Of a stretch of DNA of 64,000 nt, positions 25,153-33,762 are shown in pieces; position 1 is the first letter of the stretch; each line of letters opens with the position of its first letter. The notes under the pieces were generated by a model. The model searched no databases. It was given only the letters and a program-made list of their open reading frames with translations, and was not told the origin of the DNA. The stretch is taken from contig NZ_CALAOH010000017.1 of assembly GCF_937926365.1 (NCBI RefSeq), positions 1-64,000 on the forward strand, read 5' to 3'. The position numbers were made by a program, and so were the translations under genes. Source of the DNA: an uncultured Azohydromonas sp. (GTDB lineage: Bacteria; Pseudomonadota; Gammaproteobacteria; Burkholderiales; Burkholderiaceae_C).

Positions 25153-27243
25153 ATGGCCGTGCCGCCGCAGGATGCGCGCTTCCGCTCCCAGCTCGACCGC
25201 ATCTATCTGGCCTTCGCGCTGGCCTTCGTGACCTTCGTGGTGCTGCTGGGCTTGGCCGAGGCGGTGGCGGGGCTGTCCAAGCGCTGGATCGGCTTCAGCT
25301 TCCTGCTGCTGACGGTGCTGCTGTATGCGGGCATCGGCATCCTGAGCCGCACCACCGATCCGGCCGAGTACTACGTGGCGGGCCGGCGCGTGCCCGCCTT
25401 CTACAACGGCATGGCCACCGCCGCGGACTGGATGAGCGCGGCCTCCTTCATCGGCATGGCCGGCACGCTGTACCTCAGCGGCTTCGGCGGCCTGGCCTAC
25501 GTCATGGGCTGGACCGGCGGCTACTGCCTCATGGCGCTGCTGCTGGCGCCGTACCTGCGCAAGTTCGGCCAGTACACCATTCCCGACTTCCTGGGCGCGC
25601 GCTACGAGGGCCACCTGCCGCGGCTCATCGGCGTGGCCTGCGCCATCCTGGTGAGCTTCATGTACCTGGTGGCGCAGATCTACGGCGTGGGCCTGATCAC
25701 GGCGCGCCTGACCGGTCTGCCCTTCGAGGTGGGCGTGTTCGTGGGCCTGGGCGGCATCCTGGTGTGCTCGTTCCTGGGCGGCATGCGCGCCGTGACCTGG
25801 ACGCAGGTGGCGCAGTACATCGTGCTGATCCTGGCCTACCTGGTGCCGGTGTGCTGGCTGGCGGCCAAGCAGACCGGGCTGCCGCTGCCGCTGGTGGTCT
25901 ACGGCGTGCAGTTGGAAAAAGTCAGCGAGCGCGAGCAGCAGCTCAAGATCGACCCGCGCGAGAAGGAGGTGATCGCCACCTTCCAGGGCCGCGCCGATGC
26001 CTACGCGCGCCGCCTGGAGAACGTGCCGGCGGCGCTGGAGGCCGAGGTCGATGCCGCCAAGGCGCGCGTGGCGCGGCTGAAGCACACCAACGCGCCGCAG
26101 TCGGAAATCCACGCCGCGGAGCGGGCGCTGGCGCAGCTGCCCCACAACGAGGCCGAGGCGCGGCGCATGTGGGAGGCGGAGAAGGCCGCCAACGAGGCGC
26201 GCGCGCGGCCGTTGGCGGGCATGCCCGAGCACGCCGTGCCCTTTGCCGGCGAGCCCGACGGCGACCCGCTGGCGCGCAGCAGCCCCGAGTCCTCGCGGCG
26301 CAACTTCCTGGCGCTGGTGTTCTGCCTGATGGTGGGCTCCGCGGCGCTGCCGCACGTGCTCACGCGCTACTACACGACGCCCTCGGTGCGCGAGGCGCGC
26401 GCCTCGGTGGCGTGGAGCCTGTTCTTCATCGTGCTGCTCTACGTCACGGCGCCGGCGCTGGCGGTGCTGGTGAAGTACGAGATCTTCAACGTGCTGGTGG
26501 GCACGCCCTTCGACCGGCTGCCGGCGTGGATCGCCAACTGGTCCAAGGTCGATCCGGGGCTGCTGTCGGTGCAGGACGTCAACGGCGACGGCATCTTCCA
26601 GCTCGGGGAGATGAAGATCGGCGGCGACATCATCATGCTGGCCACGCCCGAGATCGCCGGGCTGCCCTACGTCATCGCCGGCATGGTGGCCGCCGGCGGG
26701 CTGGCCGCGGCGCTGTCCACCGCCGACGGGCTGCTGCTGACCATCTCCAACGCGCTGAGCCACGACACCTACTACCGCGTCATCAGCCCCGGCGCGGGCA
26801 CGGCGCGGCGCGTGACCATCTCCAAGGCGCTGCTGCTGGTGGTGGCGCTGGCCGCGGCGGCGGTGGCGGCGCACAAGCCGGCGGACATCCTGTTCCTGGT
26901 CTCGGCCACCTTCTCGCTGGCGGCCTCGGCCTTCTTCCCGGCGCTGGTGCTGGGCATCTTCTGGAAGCGCGCCACGCGCGTGGCCGCCTGCTGGGGCATG
27001 GTGCTGGGGCTGGCCACCGCGGCGTCCTACATGGTGCTGACCCAGCCCTGGCTGCGCCGCGTCTTCCGCATCGACGCGCCGCTGGAGCTGTGGTGGGACC
27101 TGCACCCGGTCTCCGCCGGCGTGCTGGGCGTGCCGGTGGGCTTCGCCACCATCGTGCTGCTGAGCCTGTTCACCCGCGCGCCCTCGGCCGAAACCCAGGC
27201 GGCGTTGGTCAGCTGGCGCTACCCCGGGCAAACCCGGGGGTAA
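25153..27243 (+). CDS. Sodium/solute symporter, VC_2705-type (acetate permease-like)
   Basis: A 696-residue SSS-family transporter, related to acetate permease ActP. Recognisable parts are DPAEYYVAGRRVPAFYNGMA, ADWMSAASFIGMAGTLYL, FGQYTIPDFLGARY, FLGGMRAVTWTQVAQY and GGLAAALSTADGLLLTISNA. It is longer than ActP (about 550) because of a hydrophilic, charged, coiled-coil-like insertion at about residues 254-375 between two helices. Near residue 475 DVNGDGIFQLGE matches the calcium-loop pattern DxNxDGxxxxxE in an extramembrane loop. The substrate is not determined by sequence; acetate or another short carboxylate is the family expectation. Confidence 0.88.
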   Translation: MAVPPQDARFRSQLDRIYLAFALAFVTFVVLLGLAEAVAGLSKRWIGFSFLLLTVLLYAGIGILSRTTDPAEYYVAGRRVPAFYNGMATAADWMSAASFIGMAGTLYLSGFGGLAYVMGWTGGYCLMALLLAPYLRKFGQYTIPDFLGARYEGHLPRLIGVACAILVSFMYLVAQIYGVGLITARLTGLPFEVGVFVGLGGILVCSFLGGMRAVTWTQVAQYIVLILAYLVPVCWLAAKQTGLPLPLVVYGVQLEKVSEREQQLKIDPREKEVIATFQGRADAYARRLENVPAALEAEVDAAKARVARLKHTNAPQSEIHAAERALAQLPHNEAEARRMWEAEKAANEARARPLAGMPEHAVPFAGEPDGDPLARSSPESSRRNFLALVFCLMVGSAALPHVLTRYYTTPSVREARASVAWSLFFIVLLYVTAPALAVLVKYEIFNVLVGTPFDRLPAWIANWSKVDPGLLSVQDVNGDGIFQLGEMKIGGDIIMLATPEIAGLPYVIAGMVAAGGLAAALSTADGLLLTISNALSHDTYYRVISPGAGTARRVTISKALLLVVALAAAAVAAHKPADILFLVSATFSLAASAFFPALVLGIFWKRATRVAACWGMVLGLATAASYMVLTQPWLRRVFRIDAPLELWWDLHPVSAGVLGVPVGFATIVLLSLFTRAPSAETQAALVSWRYPGQTRG

Positions 27244-27253
27244 CCTGGATCAA

Positions 27254-27302
27254 TTGAGATCCGTCAAACCGGGTGCTGACGGCCCCTCCTAGATTGCCGT
27301 CC
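27254..27302 (+). promoter_or_regulatory. Candidate class II FNR/Anr-dependent promoter
   Basis: TTGAGATCCGTCAA (27254-27267) matches 8 of 10 defined positions of the FNR/Anr consensus TTGAT-N4-ATCAA. TAGATT at 27290-27295 is a plausible -10 element. Taking the start point 7 bases after it (27302), the dyad centre is at -41.5, the classical class II position for FNR activation. It would drive the small ORF at 27327. Confidence 0.5.
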
Positions 27303-27326
27303 ACCACACCCCGGTTGGAGACGGCC

Positions 27327-27431
27327 ATGCACAGGTTGGAAAAGCTCATCGATCGGCTCGGCGGCACCGAGCTGCTGCTGGTCAGCCTGGCGATCAGCGG
27401 GGTGCCGGCGCTGTTCAGCGCGATGCTTTGA
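27327..27431 (+). CDS. Possible 34-residue membrane peptide
   Basis: ATG to TGA frame of 34 codons beginning MHRLEKLIDRLGG and continuing into a hydrophobic stretch LLLVSLAISGVPALF that could span or sit on the membrane. GGAG lies 6 bases before the ATG and a candidate FNR-type promoter ends 25 bases upstream. The N-terminal half is amphipathic and charged. I do not recognise a family. Coding status rests on the ribosome site, promoter and hydrophobicity only. Confidence 0.42.
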   Translation: MHRLEKLIDRLGGTELLLVSLAISGVPALFSAML

Positions 27432-27457
27432 GCCCATCCCTTGCCAGCAAAGCATTT

Positions 27458-27495
27458 CGTTCGCCCTTGAGGTATCGAAGGGTCAGCACGAACGG
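27458..27495. repeat. Degenerate REP-like element
   Basis: CGTTCGCCCTTGAGGTATCG followed by AAGGG and, after a few bases, CGAACGG resembles half of the REP-like element found complete at three other places, with mutations and a short loop. Probably a decayed copy. Confidence 0.4.
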
Positions 27496-27549
27496 ACTTT
27501 CGGTGTTCGAAGACTTGGTGGGATGCGTACCTGAGGACAGAGAGCTTTC

Positions 27550-28479
27550 TCAGAGTTTTCCGCCTGCGGCATCCAGAAACGCCTCCACCGCCGCCGCCAC
27601 CGCCTGCGGCTGGTCGTGGTGCAGCATGTGGCCGCAGCGCGCAAGCGTCACACGGCGGTGCGGCGGCAGCGTCGCCATGCGGGCTTCGAAGTCCTCGCGC
27701 GGGTAGGCCGCGCCCCAGCGCTGCAGCACCTGGGTGTTTTCTCCCTCCACCCACAGCAGCGGCGCCGTGATGCGCCGCCACGCCGCCAGCACTTCCTCCT
27801 TGCGGTAGAGCACCGGGTTCACGCGCTTGTGCGCCGGGTCGGCGCGCAGCCGCCAGCGCCCGTCGCCATCGGGCTCGGCCCAGTGCCCGGCCAGCCAGGC
27901 CGCCTTGTCCGCATCCAGGAACGGATCGTTCATGCGCAGCCGCCGTGCCACCGCCTCCAGGCTCTCGTAGGGTTTCAGTTGCGGCGTCTCCCTGAGCTCG
28001 TCGAGCCACTTCTCCAACCGCGAGGGCGCCTGCGCGGGACGCGTGTCCGGCATGCCGAAGCCCTCCAGGTTGACCAGGCGGCGCACCCGGCGCGGACGCA
28101 CGCCGGCATAGACCATCGCCACGTTGCCGCCCAGGCTGTGGCCCAGCAGGTCCACGGGCGTGTCGGGGCACAGGGCGTCGAGCAAGGCGTCCAGGTCGCC
28201 CAGGTAGTCGGGGAACCAGTAGGCGTCGGCGCCGGGCACGGCGGTGAGGCCGAAGCCGCGCCAGTCCGGCGCGATCACCCAGCGCGGCGCGGCCAGCGCG
28301 TCCACCAGGAACTGGAAGGAGGCGCCCACGTCCATCCAGCCGTGCAGCAGCACCAGCGGCGGACGTTGCGCCGTGGCGAGCGCCGGATCGCCCCAGGTCA
28401 GCACGTGGTAGCGCAGCTGGCGGATGTCGAGGAAGCGGCTGAGGGCGGGGACGCGGGGTTCGTAGATGGGTGAGCTCAT
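27550..28479 (-). CDS. Alpha/beta hydrolase (esterase/lipase-like)
   Basis: A 309-residue alpha/beta-hydrolase. The oxyanion motif LLHGWMDVGASFQF is near residue 45, the nucleophile is Ser in LLGHSLGGNVAM, and the C-terminal His is in LARCGHMLHHDQP. The acid residue is probably in LLWVEGENTQVL. The start is the ATG giving MSSPIYEPRVPAL, with GAGTGG upstream; the longer frame lacks similarity. Divergent from the acyl-CoA synthetase across 73 bp, so a shared fatty-acyl or ester substrate is possible but unproven. Confidence 0.86.
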   Translation of the reverse strand: MSSPIYEPRVPALSRFLDIRQLRYHVLTWGDPALATAQRPPLVLLHGWMDVGASFQFLVDALAAPRWVIAPDWRGFGLTAVPGADAYWFPDYLGDLDALLDALCPDTPVDLLGHSLGGNVAMVYAGVRPRRVRRLVNLEGFGMPDTRPAQAPSRLEKWLDELRETPQLKPYESLEAVARRLRMNDPFLDADKAAWLAGHWAEPDGDGRWRLRADPAHKRVNPVLYRKEEVLAAWRRITAPLLWVEGENTQVLQRWGAAYPREDFEARMATLPPHRRVTLARCGHMLHHDQPQAVAAAVEAFLDAAGGKL

Positions 28480-28552
28480 GCGCGCCACTCTAGGCCAGGC
28501 CCGGGTTGTGCCGGAGAGGCAGCCGCCATACGCGCTCCTAAGCTGCCCCGCC

Positions 28553-30376
28553 ATGCAGACCGACCCTGACACCCCCCGCTCCGAGGCCACTGTGCCCGCC
28601 ACGCCCGACCGCCACGCCGCGCTGGTGCAAGCCTGGCGCTGGCGCGTGCCGCCGGACTTCAACCTCGCCGAGGCCTGCTGCGGGCGCTGGGCGCGCGAGA
28701 CCCCGCAGGCCGTGGCCATCCGCCAGGTGGAGGCGGATGGCGCGGTGCGTACCGTCAGCTACGCCGAGCTGCAACGCGACGCCAATCGCCTCTCGCACGC
28801 ACTGCGCCGCCTGGGCGTGGCGCGCGGGGACCGCGTGGCGATCGTGCTGCCGCAGCGCATCGAGACGGCGGTGGCGCACGTGGCGCTGCATCAGCTCGGC
28901 GCCATCGCCATGCCGTTGACCACGCTCTTTGGCCCCGAGGCGCTGGAGTTCCGGCTGCGGCACAGCGAGTCGGTGCTGGCGATCACGGACGAGGCCGGCA
29001 TCGAGGCCCTGCGCAGCCTGCGCGCCACCGTGCCGGGGTTGCAGACGCTGCTGGCCGTGGGCGGCGCCCAGGGCCGCGGCGAGGCGGACACGGTGGACTG
29101 GGATGCCGCGCTGGCCGCCGCGCCCGACGGCTTCGAGCGCGAGCCCACCGGCGCCGACGATCCCGCCATCCTCATCTACACCAGCGGCACCACCGGCGCG
29201 CCCAAGGGCGCGCTGCTGCCCCAGCGGGCGCTGCTTGGAAATCTCACCGGCTTCGTCGCCAGCCAGAACGGTTTCGACCTGGGCCCGCCCTGGGGCCTGC
29301 CGGCGCTGGAGGAGGGCGGCGCGGCCCCTTCCGCCGAAGCGCCGCCGGTGCCCGGCCCGTTCTGGAGCCCGGCCGACTGGGCCTGGACCGGCGGGCTGAT
29401 GGACGTGCTGCTGCCCACGCTGTTCTTCGGCCGCGAGGTACTGGCCTACCGCGGGCGCTTCGACCCCGTGCGCGCCTTCGAGCTGATGCAGGCGCACGGC
29501 GTGACGCACAGCTTCCTGTTCCCCACGGCGCTGAAGGCGATGATGAAAGCGGTGCCACGCCCGCGCGAGCGTTTCAGCCTGCGCCTGCGCGGGCTGATGA
29601 GCGCGGGCGAGGCCGTCGGCGACGCCGTCTTCAACTGGTGCCGCGACGAAGTGGGCGTGGTGGTCAACGAGATGTTTGGCCAGACCGAGGTGAACTACAT
29701 CGTGGGCAACTGCGCCACGCCGGCCACGGCCGACGGCCGCCCGGCCCAGGGCTGGCCGGCGCGGCCCGGCAGCATGGGGCGCGGCTACCCGGGGCACCGG
29801 GTGGCGGTGATCGACGACGACGGGAACGTGTGCCCGCCGGGCGTGGTGGGCGACGTGGCGCTGCACCGGCTGGACGTGCACGGCGAGCCGGACCCGATCT
29901 TCTTCCTGGGCTACTGGCGCAACGAGGAGGCCACGCGCGCCAAGTTCACCGGCGACCCGATGGACAGCTGGTGCCGCACCGGCGACATGGCGGAGATGGA
30001 TGCCGAGGGCTACCTCTGGTATCGCGGGCGCAGCGACGACATGTTCAAGGCGGCGGGCTACCGCATCGGTCCGGGCGAGATCGAGAACTGCCTGTTGAAA
30101 CACCCGGCGGTGGCCAATGCCGCGGTGGTGCCCAAGCCGGACCCGGAGCGCGGCGCGCTGGTGAAGGCCTACGTGGTGCTCGCTCCCGGCTTCCACGGCG
30201 ATGCGGCGCTCATTGAAGAGCTGCAGCAGCACGTGCGCGGGCGGCTGGCGCCCTACGAATACCCGAAGGAAATCGAGTTCATCGACCAGTTGCCGATGAC
30301 GACGACGGGGAAGGTGCAGAGGAAGGTGTTGAGGGAGAGGGAAGCGGCGCGCGTTCAGGGCCGCCCACAGGGCTGA
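28553..30376 (+). CDS. AMP-dependent acyl-CoA synthetase
   Basis: Activates a carboxylic acid with ATP and CoA to the acyl-CoA. In its 607 residues the adenylate-forming motifs are in order: P-loop IYTSGTTGAPKGALL near 206, GQTEVNY near 380, WCRTGDMAEMDAEGYLWYRG near 478 and the C-terminal TTTGKVQRKVLRE with the catalytic lysine. It resembles the acetyl/medium-chain (ACSM-type) synthetases. A Pro/Ala/Glu-rich loop is inserted near residues 250-265. The ATG at 28553 fits the family N-terminus; the frame extends 29 codons upstream. The substrate is not predictable. Confidence 0.9.
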   Translation: MQTDPDTPRSEATVPATPDRHAALVQAWRWRVPPDFNLAEACCGRWARETPQAVAIRQVEADGAVRTVSYAELQRDANRLSHALRRLGVARGDRVAIVLPQRIETAVAHVALHQLGAIAMPLTTLFGPEALEFRLRHSESVLAITDEAGIEALRSLRATVPGLQTLLAVGGAQGRGEADTVDWDAALAAAPDGFEREPTGADDPAILIYTSGTTGAPKGALLPQRALLGNLTGFVASQNGFDLGPPWGLPALEEGGAAPSAEAPPVPGPFWSPADWAWTGGLMDVLLPTLFFGREVLAYRGRFDPVRAFELMQAHGVTHSFLFPTALKAMMKAVPRPRERFSLRLRGLMSAGEAVGDAVFNWCRDEVGVVVNEMFGQTEVNYIVGNCATPATADGRPAQGWPARPGSMGRGYPGHRVAVIDDDGNVCPPGVVGDVALHRLDVHGEPDPIFFLGYWRNEEATRAKFTGDPMDSWCRTGDMAEMDAEGYLWYRGRSDDMFKAAGYRIGPGEIENCLLKHPAVANAAVVPKPDPERGALVKAYVVLAPGFHGDAALIEELQQHVRGRLAPYEYPKEIEFIDQLPMTTTGKVQRKVLREREAARVQGRPQG

Positions 30377-30532
30377 AACACGGCCGCTGCACGGCGCAGT
30401 GCCGGCCGTCTTCGAGTCCAGGGTCATCCCGCGTTGGCCGGTAACAGGCATGGCGGATGCCCGCCACCAGCGCCGGCCAGCCGCACAAGTCCCCGCGCGC
30501 CGTGCCGGCCATTCCGACCAGGAGGCTCGACC

Positions 30533-31552
30533 ATGGACGATCAACAGCAGCGCGGACCGCAGGACGCGCAGATGCAGCAACAGGGTGGACCTTCGGCCCA
30601 GCAGGGCGGCAGCCAGCAGCAGGGTGGTCAGCAGTCCCAGTTCAGCGCGTCCTCGGGACAGCAGGGCGGCGCTTCAGGCGGTACCGGCCCGCAGCAGGGC
30701 GGCCCCGGCTCTGAGGACACCACCCGCCGCGGCGGCAATCCCTACACCGATTTCTTCACCCGCCGCGGCACCAGCCCCATGGAACTGCTCAAGCGGCTCG
30801 ACGAGGACGTGGACCGCCTCTTCCACCAGTTCGTCGGCGGCGGGCGCGAACTGCTGCGCAGCCGCCTGCGCGACCGCGGCGGCATGGACTCCACGGCGGA
30901 CATGGGCAGTAGCTCCGCCGCCGGCAGCAGCGGCGGCACGGACGGGCGACAGACCGAAGCCGCCGGCGGCGCGTCCTCGGCCAGCACCGCCCTGTCGCCG
31001 ATGTCCGCCTCGGGCTGGCTGCCGGAGGTCGAGGTGTCCGAGCGCAACGGAAAGCTCCACGTCCACGTCGATCTGCCCGGCATGTCGCGCGAGGACCTGC
31101 AGGTCCACTTCGACAGCGACCAGCTCGTGCTGCAGGGCGAGCGGCGCAGCACCCGCACCACGAACCAGCCCGGCGGTTACTACCGCACCGAGCGCACCTA
31201 TGGGCAGTTCCGGCGCGTCATCCCGCTGCCCGAGGGCGTCAACCCCGACACCGCGCAGGCCGGCTTCCACAACGGCGTGCTGGAAATCTGCTTCGACATG
31301 CCGGTGCGCCACAACCGCACGCGGCAGATTCCGATCCAGGAAGGCGCCGTGACGCCGGCTACGCCCACGGCCTCCGGCGCTGGCCTGGGCCAGACCGGCT
31401 CCACCGGCGGCAGCCCGATGGGCGGCACGGGTGTGGGCGGGGGGCCGTCGATGGGCGGCTCCATGGGCAGCAGCGGTGGCGGGCTCAGCGGCGGCGGCAG
31501 CGGCCGGCCGGCCTCCAGCGCCGCCGGCAGCGAGGTCGGGCCTCAGGAATAA
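30533..31552 (+). CDS. Hsp20-family chaperone with low-complexity flanks
   Basis: Small heat-shock protein with an alpha-crystallin domain at about residues 162-258: WLPEVEVSERNGKLHVHVDL, then LPGMSREDLQVHF, and AGFHNGVLEI. The C-terminal I-x-I anchor is at IPI (266-268). Such proteins are normally about 150 residues; this one is 339. Residues 1-60 are almost only Gln, Gly and Ser, 118-160 are Ser/Gly/Ala-rich, and 270-339 are Gly/Ser/Met-rich, so the chaperone core lies between long disordered regions. AGGAGG precedes the ATG by 8 bases. It stands alone between the acyl-CoA synthetase and an aldo/keto reductase on the same strand. Confidence 0.92.
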   Translation: MDDQQQRGPQDAQMQQQGGPSAQQGGSQQQGGQQSQFSASSGQQGGASGGTGPQQGGPGSEDTTRRGGNPYTDFFTRRGTSPMELLKRLDEDVDRLFHQFVGGGRELLRSRLRDRGGMDSTADMGSSSAAGSSGGTDGRQTEAAGGASSASTALSPMSASGWLPEVEVSERNGKLHVHVDLPGMSREDLQVHFDSDQLVLQGERRSTRTTNQPGGYYRTERTYGQFRRVIPLPEGVNPDTAQAGFHNGVLEICFDMPVRHNRTRQIPIQEGAVTPATPTASGAGLGQTGSTGGSPMGGTGVGGGPSMGGSMGSSGGGLSGGGSGRPASSAAGSEVGPQE

Positions 31553-31685
31553 GGCGCCCGAACCAGCGCCACGGGGCGCCGCGCACCTTGCCCCAGCCCG
31601 CTCCCACCGGGCGGGTGGGGAGAGCGCAGCGGATGCCATCGGGGTCTTCCCGCCGCATCCCGCGAATCAATGGTGATGCACACTC

Positions 31686-32750
31686 ATGTCCATGCTTGAC
31701 ACCATCCCCCTGGGCCGCAGCGAGCTGCGCGTCACGCCCATCTGCCTGGGCACCATGACCTTCGGCGAGCAGGTGGACGAGGCCACCAGCCACCGCATCC
31801 TGGACCGCGCGCTGGAGCGCGGCGTCAACTTCATCGACACGGCGGAGATGTACCCCGTGCCGCCCAGCGCGCAGCGCTACGGCGAGACCGAGCGCATCCT
31901 GGGCGCCTGGTTCAAGAGCCGCCCCGGCGTGCGCCAGCGCGTGGTGCTGGCCACCAAGGTGGCCGGGCCCTCGCGCTACGACTGGATCGGCGGCGGCGTG
32001 CCCGACCTGCGCCCCGAGCGCATCGTCGAGGCCTGCGAGCACAGCCTGCGGCGCCTGGGCGTGGAGTGCATCGACCTCTACCAGATCCACTGGCCCGCGC
32101 GCCACGTGCCGGCCTTCGGCGGCGTGTACTTCGAGCCCTCCAAGCTCCGGCCCGTCACCGGCATCGAGGCGCAGCTGCAAGCGCTGGAGCGCCTGGTGCG
32201 GGACGGCAAGGTGCGCGCCATCGGCCTGTCCAACGAGACGCCCTGGGGCGTGGCGGAGTTCGTGCGTATCGCCGAGGCGCGCGGGCTGCCGCGCATTGCT
32301 ACCGTCCAGAACCCGTACTGCCTCGTCAACCGCGTGGTGGACAACGGCCTGGACGAGGCGCTCTACCACGCCCAGGTTTCGCTGCTGGCGTATTCGCCGC
32401 TGGGCTTCGGGCTGCTGACGGGCAAGTACGACCAGCGCGGCCTCAACGACGTGGACAACCCCGGCCGGCTGGCGCAGTTCGAGTCCATGAAGCAGCAGCG
32501 CTGGGGCCGCATCGAGGCGCTGCAGGCCGCGCGCCACTACAACGCGCTGGCGCGCGCCAACGGCCTCACGCCCACGCGGCTGGCGCTGGCCTGGTGCTAC
32601 CGCAACTGGCGCGTGGCCAGCACCATCCTCGGCGTCACCAGCGTGGCGCAGCTCGACGAGAACCTGGACGCCTGGGACACGCAGCTCTCGCCGGAGCTGC
32701 TCAAGGTCATCGACGACATCCGCTGGTCGCACCGCGACCCGGCACAGTGA
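31686..32750 (+). CDS. Aldo/keto reductase, Tas-like
   Basis: NADP(H)-dependent oxidoreductase of the aldo/keto reductase superfamily, 354 residues. The catalytic tetrad can be placed at Asp and Tyr in FIDTAEMYPVPP, Lys in VLATKVAGPS and His in LYQIHWPAR. LLAYSPLGFGLLTGKY is typical of the Tas/YajO subgroup. The nucleotide-binding part includes STILGVTSVAQLDENL near the end. The C-terminus and length match E. coli Tas. ybaK follows after 22 bp. Confidence 0.93.
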   Translation: MSMLDTIPLGRSELRVTPICLGTMTFGEQVDEATSHRILDRALERGVNFIDTAEMYPVPPSAQRYGETERILGAWFKSRPGVRQRVVLATKVAGPSRYDWIGGGVPDLRPERIVEACEHSLRRLGVECIDLYQIHWPARHVPAFGGVYFEPSKLRPVTGIEAQLQALERLVRDGKVRAIGLSNETPWGVAEFVRIAEARGLPRIATVQNPYCLVNRVVDNGLDEALYHAQVSLLAYSPLGFGLLTGKYDQRGLNDVDNPGRLAQFESMKQQRWGRIEALQAARHYNALARANGLTPTRLALAWCYRNWRVASTILGVTSVAQLDENLDAWDTQLSPELLKVIDDIRWSHRDPAQ

Positions 32751-32772
32751 AGCGGCCCGCGACAAGAAGAAC

Positions 32773-33261
32773 ATGGCAAAGAAGGACAGGCACGTCAGCG
32801 AGACGCCCGCGACCCAGTTCCTGCGCCGCCACGGCGTGAGCTTCACCGAGCACCCTTACGAGTACGTGGACCACGGCGGCACCGCCGAGTCCTCGCGCCA
32901 GCTCGGCGTGGACGAGCACAGCGTGGTCAAGACGCTGGTGATGCAGGACGAGCGCGCGCAGCCGCTGATCGTGCTCATGCATGGCGACCGCCAAGTCAGC
33001 ACCAAGGCCCTGGCGCGCGAGATCGGCGTCAAGAGCGTGGAGCCCTGCAAGCCCGAGGTGGCGCAGCGCCACAGCGGCTACCTGGTGGGTGGCACCTCGC
33101 CCTTCGGCACGAAGAAGGCGATGCCGGTGTTCGTGGAGGCCGGCGTCCTGGCGCTGGAAAAGATCTGCATCAACGGCGGCAAGCGCGGCTATCTGGTGGG
33201 GCTCGATCCCAAGCTGCTCACCATGCTGCTGGACGCCAAGCCGGTGCACTGCGCGTTGTAG
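32773..33261 (+). CDS. ybaK: Cys-tRNA(Pro)/Cys-tRNA(Cys) deacylase YbaK
   Basis: Hydrolyses mischarged cysteinyl-tRNA(Pro), an aminoacyl-tRNA editing function. The 162 residues match the YbaK/EbsC family: FTEHPYEYVDHGGTAESSRQ, the conserved lysine in VVKTLVMQ, the GGTSPFGTKKAMPVF segment and KICINGGKRGYLVGLDP. Likely co-transcribed with the aldo/keto reductase 22 bp upstream. An intrinsic terminator follows 32 bp after the stop. Confidence 0.93.
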   Translation: MAKKDRHVSETPATQFLRRHGVSFTEHPYEYVDHGGTAESSRQLGVDEHSVVKTLVMQDERAQPLIVLMHGDRQVSTKALAREIGVKSVEPCKPEVAQRHSGYLVGGTSPFGTKKAMPVFVEAGVLALEKICINGGKRGYLVGLDPKLLTMLLDAKPVHCAL

Positions 33262-33293
33262 AGGCGCGTACCCGGCATCGGGCAAGCGACATG

Positions 33294-33324
33294 AAAAAGG
33301 CGGCCTGGGGCCGCCTTTGTTTTC
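33294..33324. terminator. Bidirectional intrinsic terminator between ybaK and dodecin
   Basis: AAAGGCGGCC (33296-33305) and GGCCGCCTTT (33309-33318) form a perfect 10-bp stem with a short loop. T-rich tracts follow on the plus strand (TTTGTTTT) and five T on the minus strand. It serves the two convergent genes. Confidence 0.9.
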
Positions 33325-33354
33325 ACCGGAGTGTCTTTGCAGCGTTGCCCGGCG

Positions 33355-33627
33355 TCAGGCCGTGCCGATCCCGCTCACCCCGCCGGCCTGCCCGCCGCCC
33401 TCATCACCCGCAGGCGTATCGGGCGCGAGGCGGAAGCCCACCTTGAGCGTGACCTGGTAGTGGCCGATGCGGCCGTCGATCACGTGGCCTCGTGTTTCCA
33501 CCACCTCGAACCAGTCGATGTGGCGCACCGTGAGCGCGGCGGTCTCGATAGCGTTGCGGATCGCGTCGTCGGTGCTGGTGGTGGAGGACCCCACCAGCTC
33601 GATGAGCTTGTAGACGTGTTCGGACAT
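33355..33627 (-). CDS. Dodecin flavoprotein
   Basis: Small flavin-storing protein that assembles as a dodecamer. The core MSEHVYKLIELVGSSTTST, then IDWFEVVETRGH and GHYQVTLKVGFRL, is characteristic, including the tryptophan that stacks on flavin. Usual length is about 70 residues; this one has about 20 extra Gly/Ala/Asp-rich residues at the C-terminus, presumably disordered. AAGGAG precedes the ATG by about 8 bases. Confidence 0.94.
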   Translation of the reverse strand: MSEHVYKLIELVGSSTTSTDDAIRNAIETAALTVRHIDWFEVVETRGHVIDGRIGHYQVTLKVGFRLAPDTPAGDEGGGQAGGVSGIGTA

Positions 33628-33762
33628 GGCTTTTTCTCCTTGGCCGCGCCTCGCTCCTCGACGGTCCCGCGACGGCAGGCGCCGGCGGCGCGGCCAGCCT
33701 GTGGGGCAAGTCGCCTGCCAGGGCCGCCCAGTCCGGGCCCGGCGAAGCGGGGGAGGGCACGC

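Larger units (their letters stand above)
27244..27549. other. Intergenic region with FNR-type site, small ORF and degenerate repeat
   Basis: Follows the symporter and precedes the convergent end of the hydrolase gene. It holds the FNR/Anr-like promoter (27254-27302), a 34-codon ORF (27327-27431) and a degenerate REP-like copy (27458-27495). No terminator with a T-run is visible for the symporter. Confidence 0.6.
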
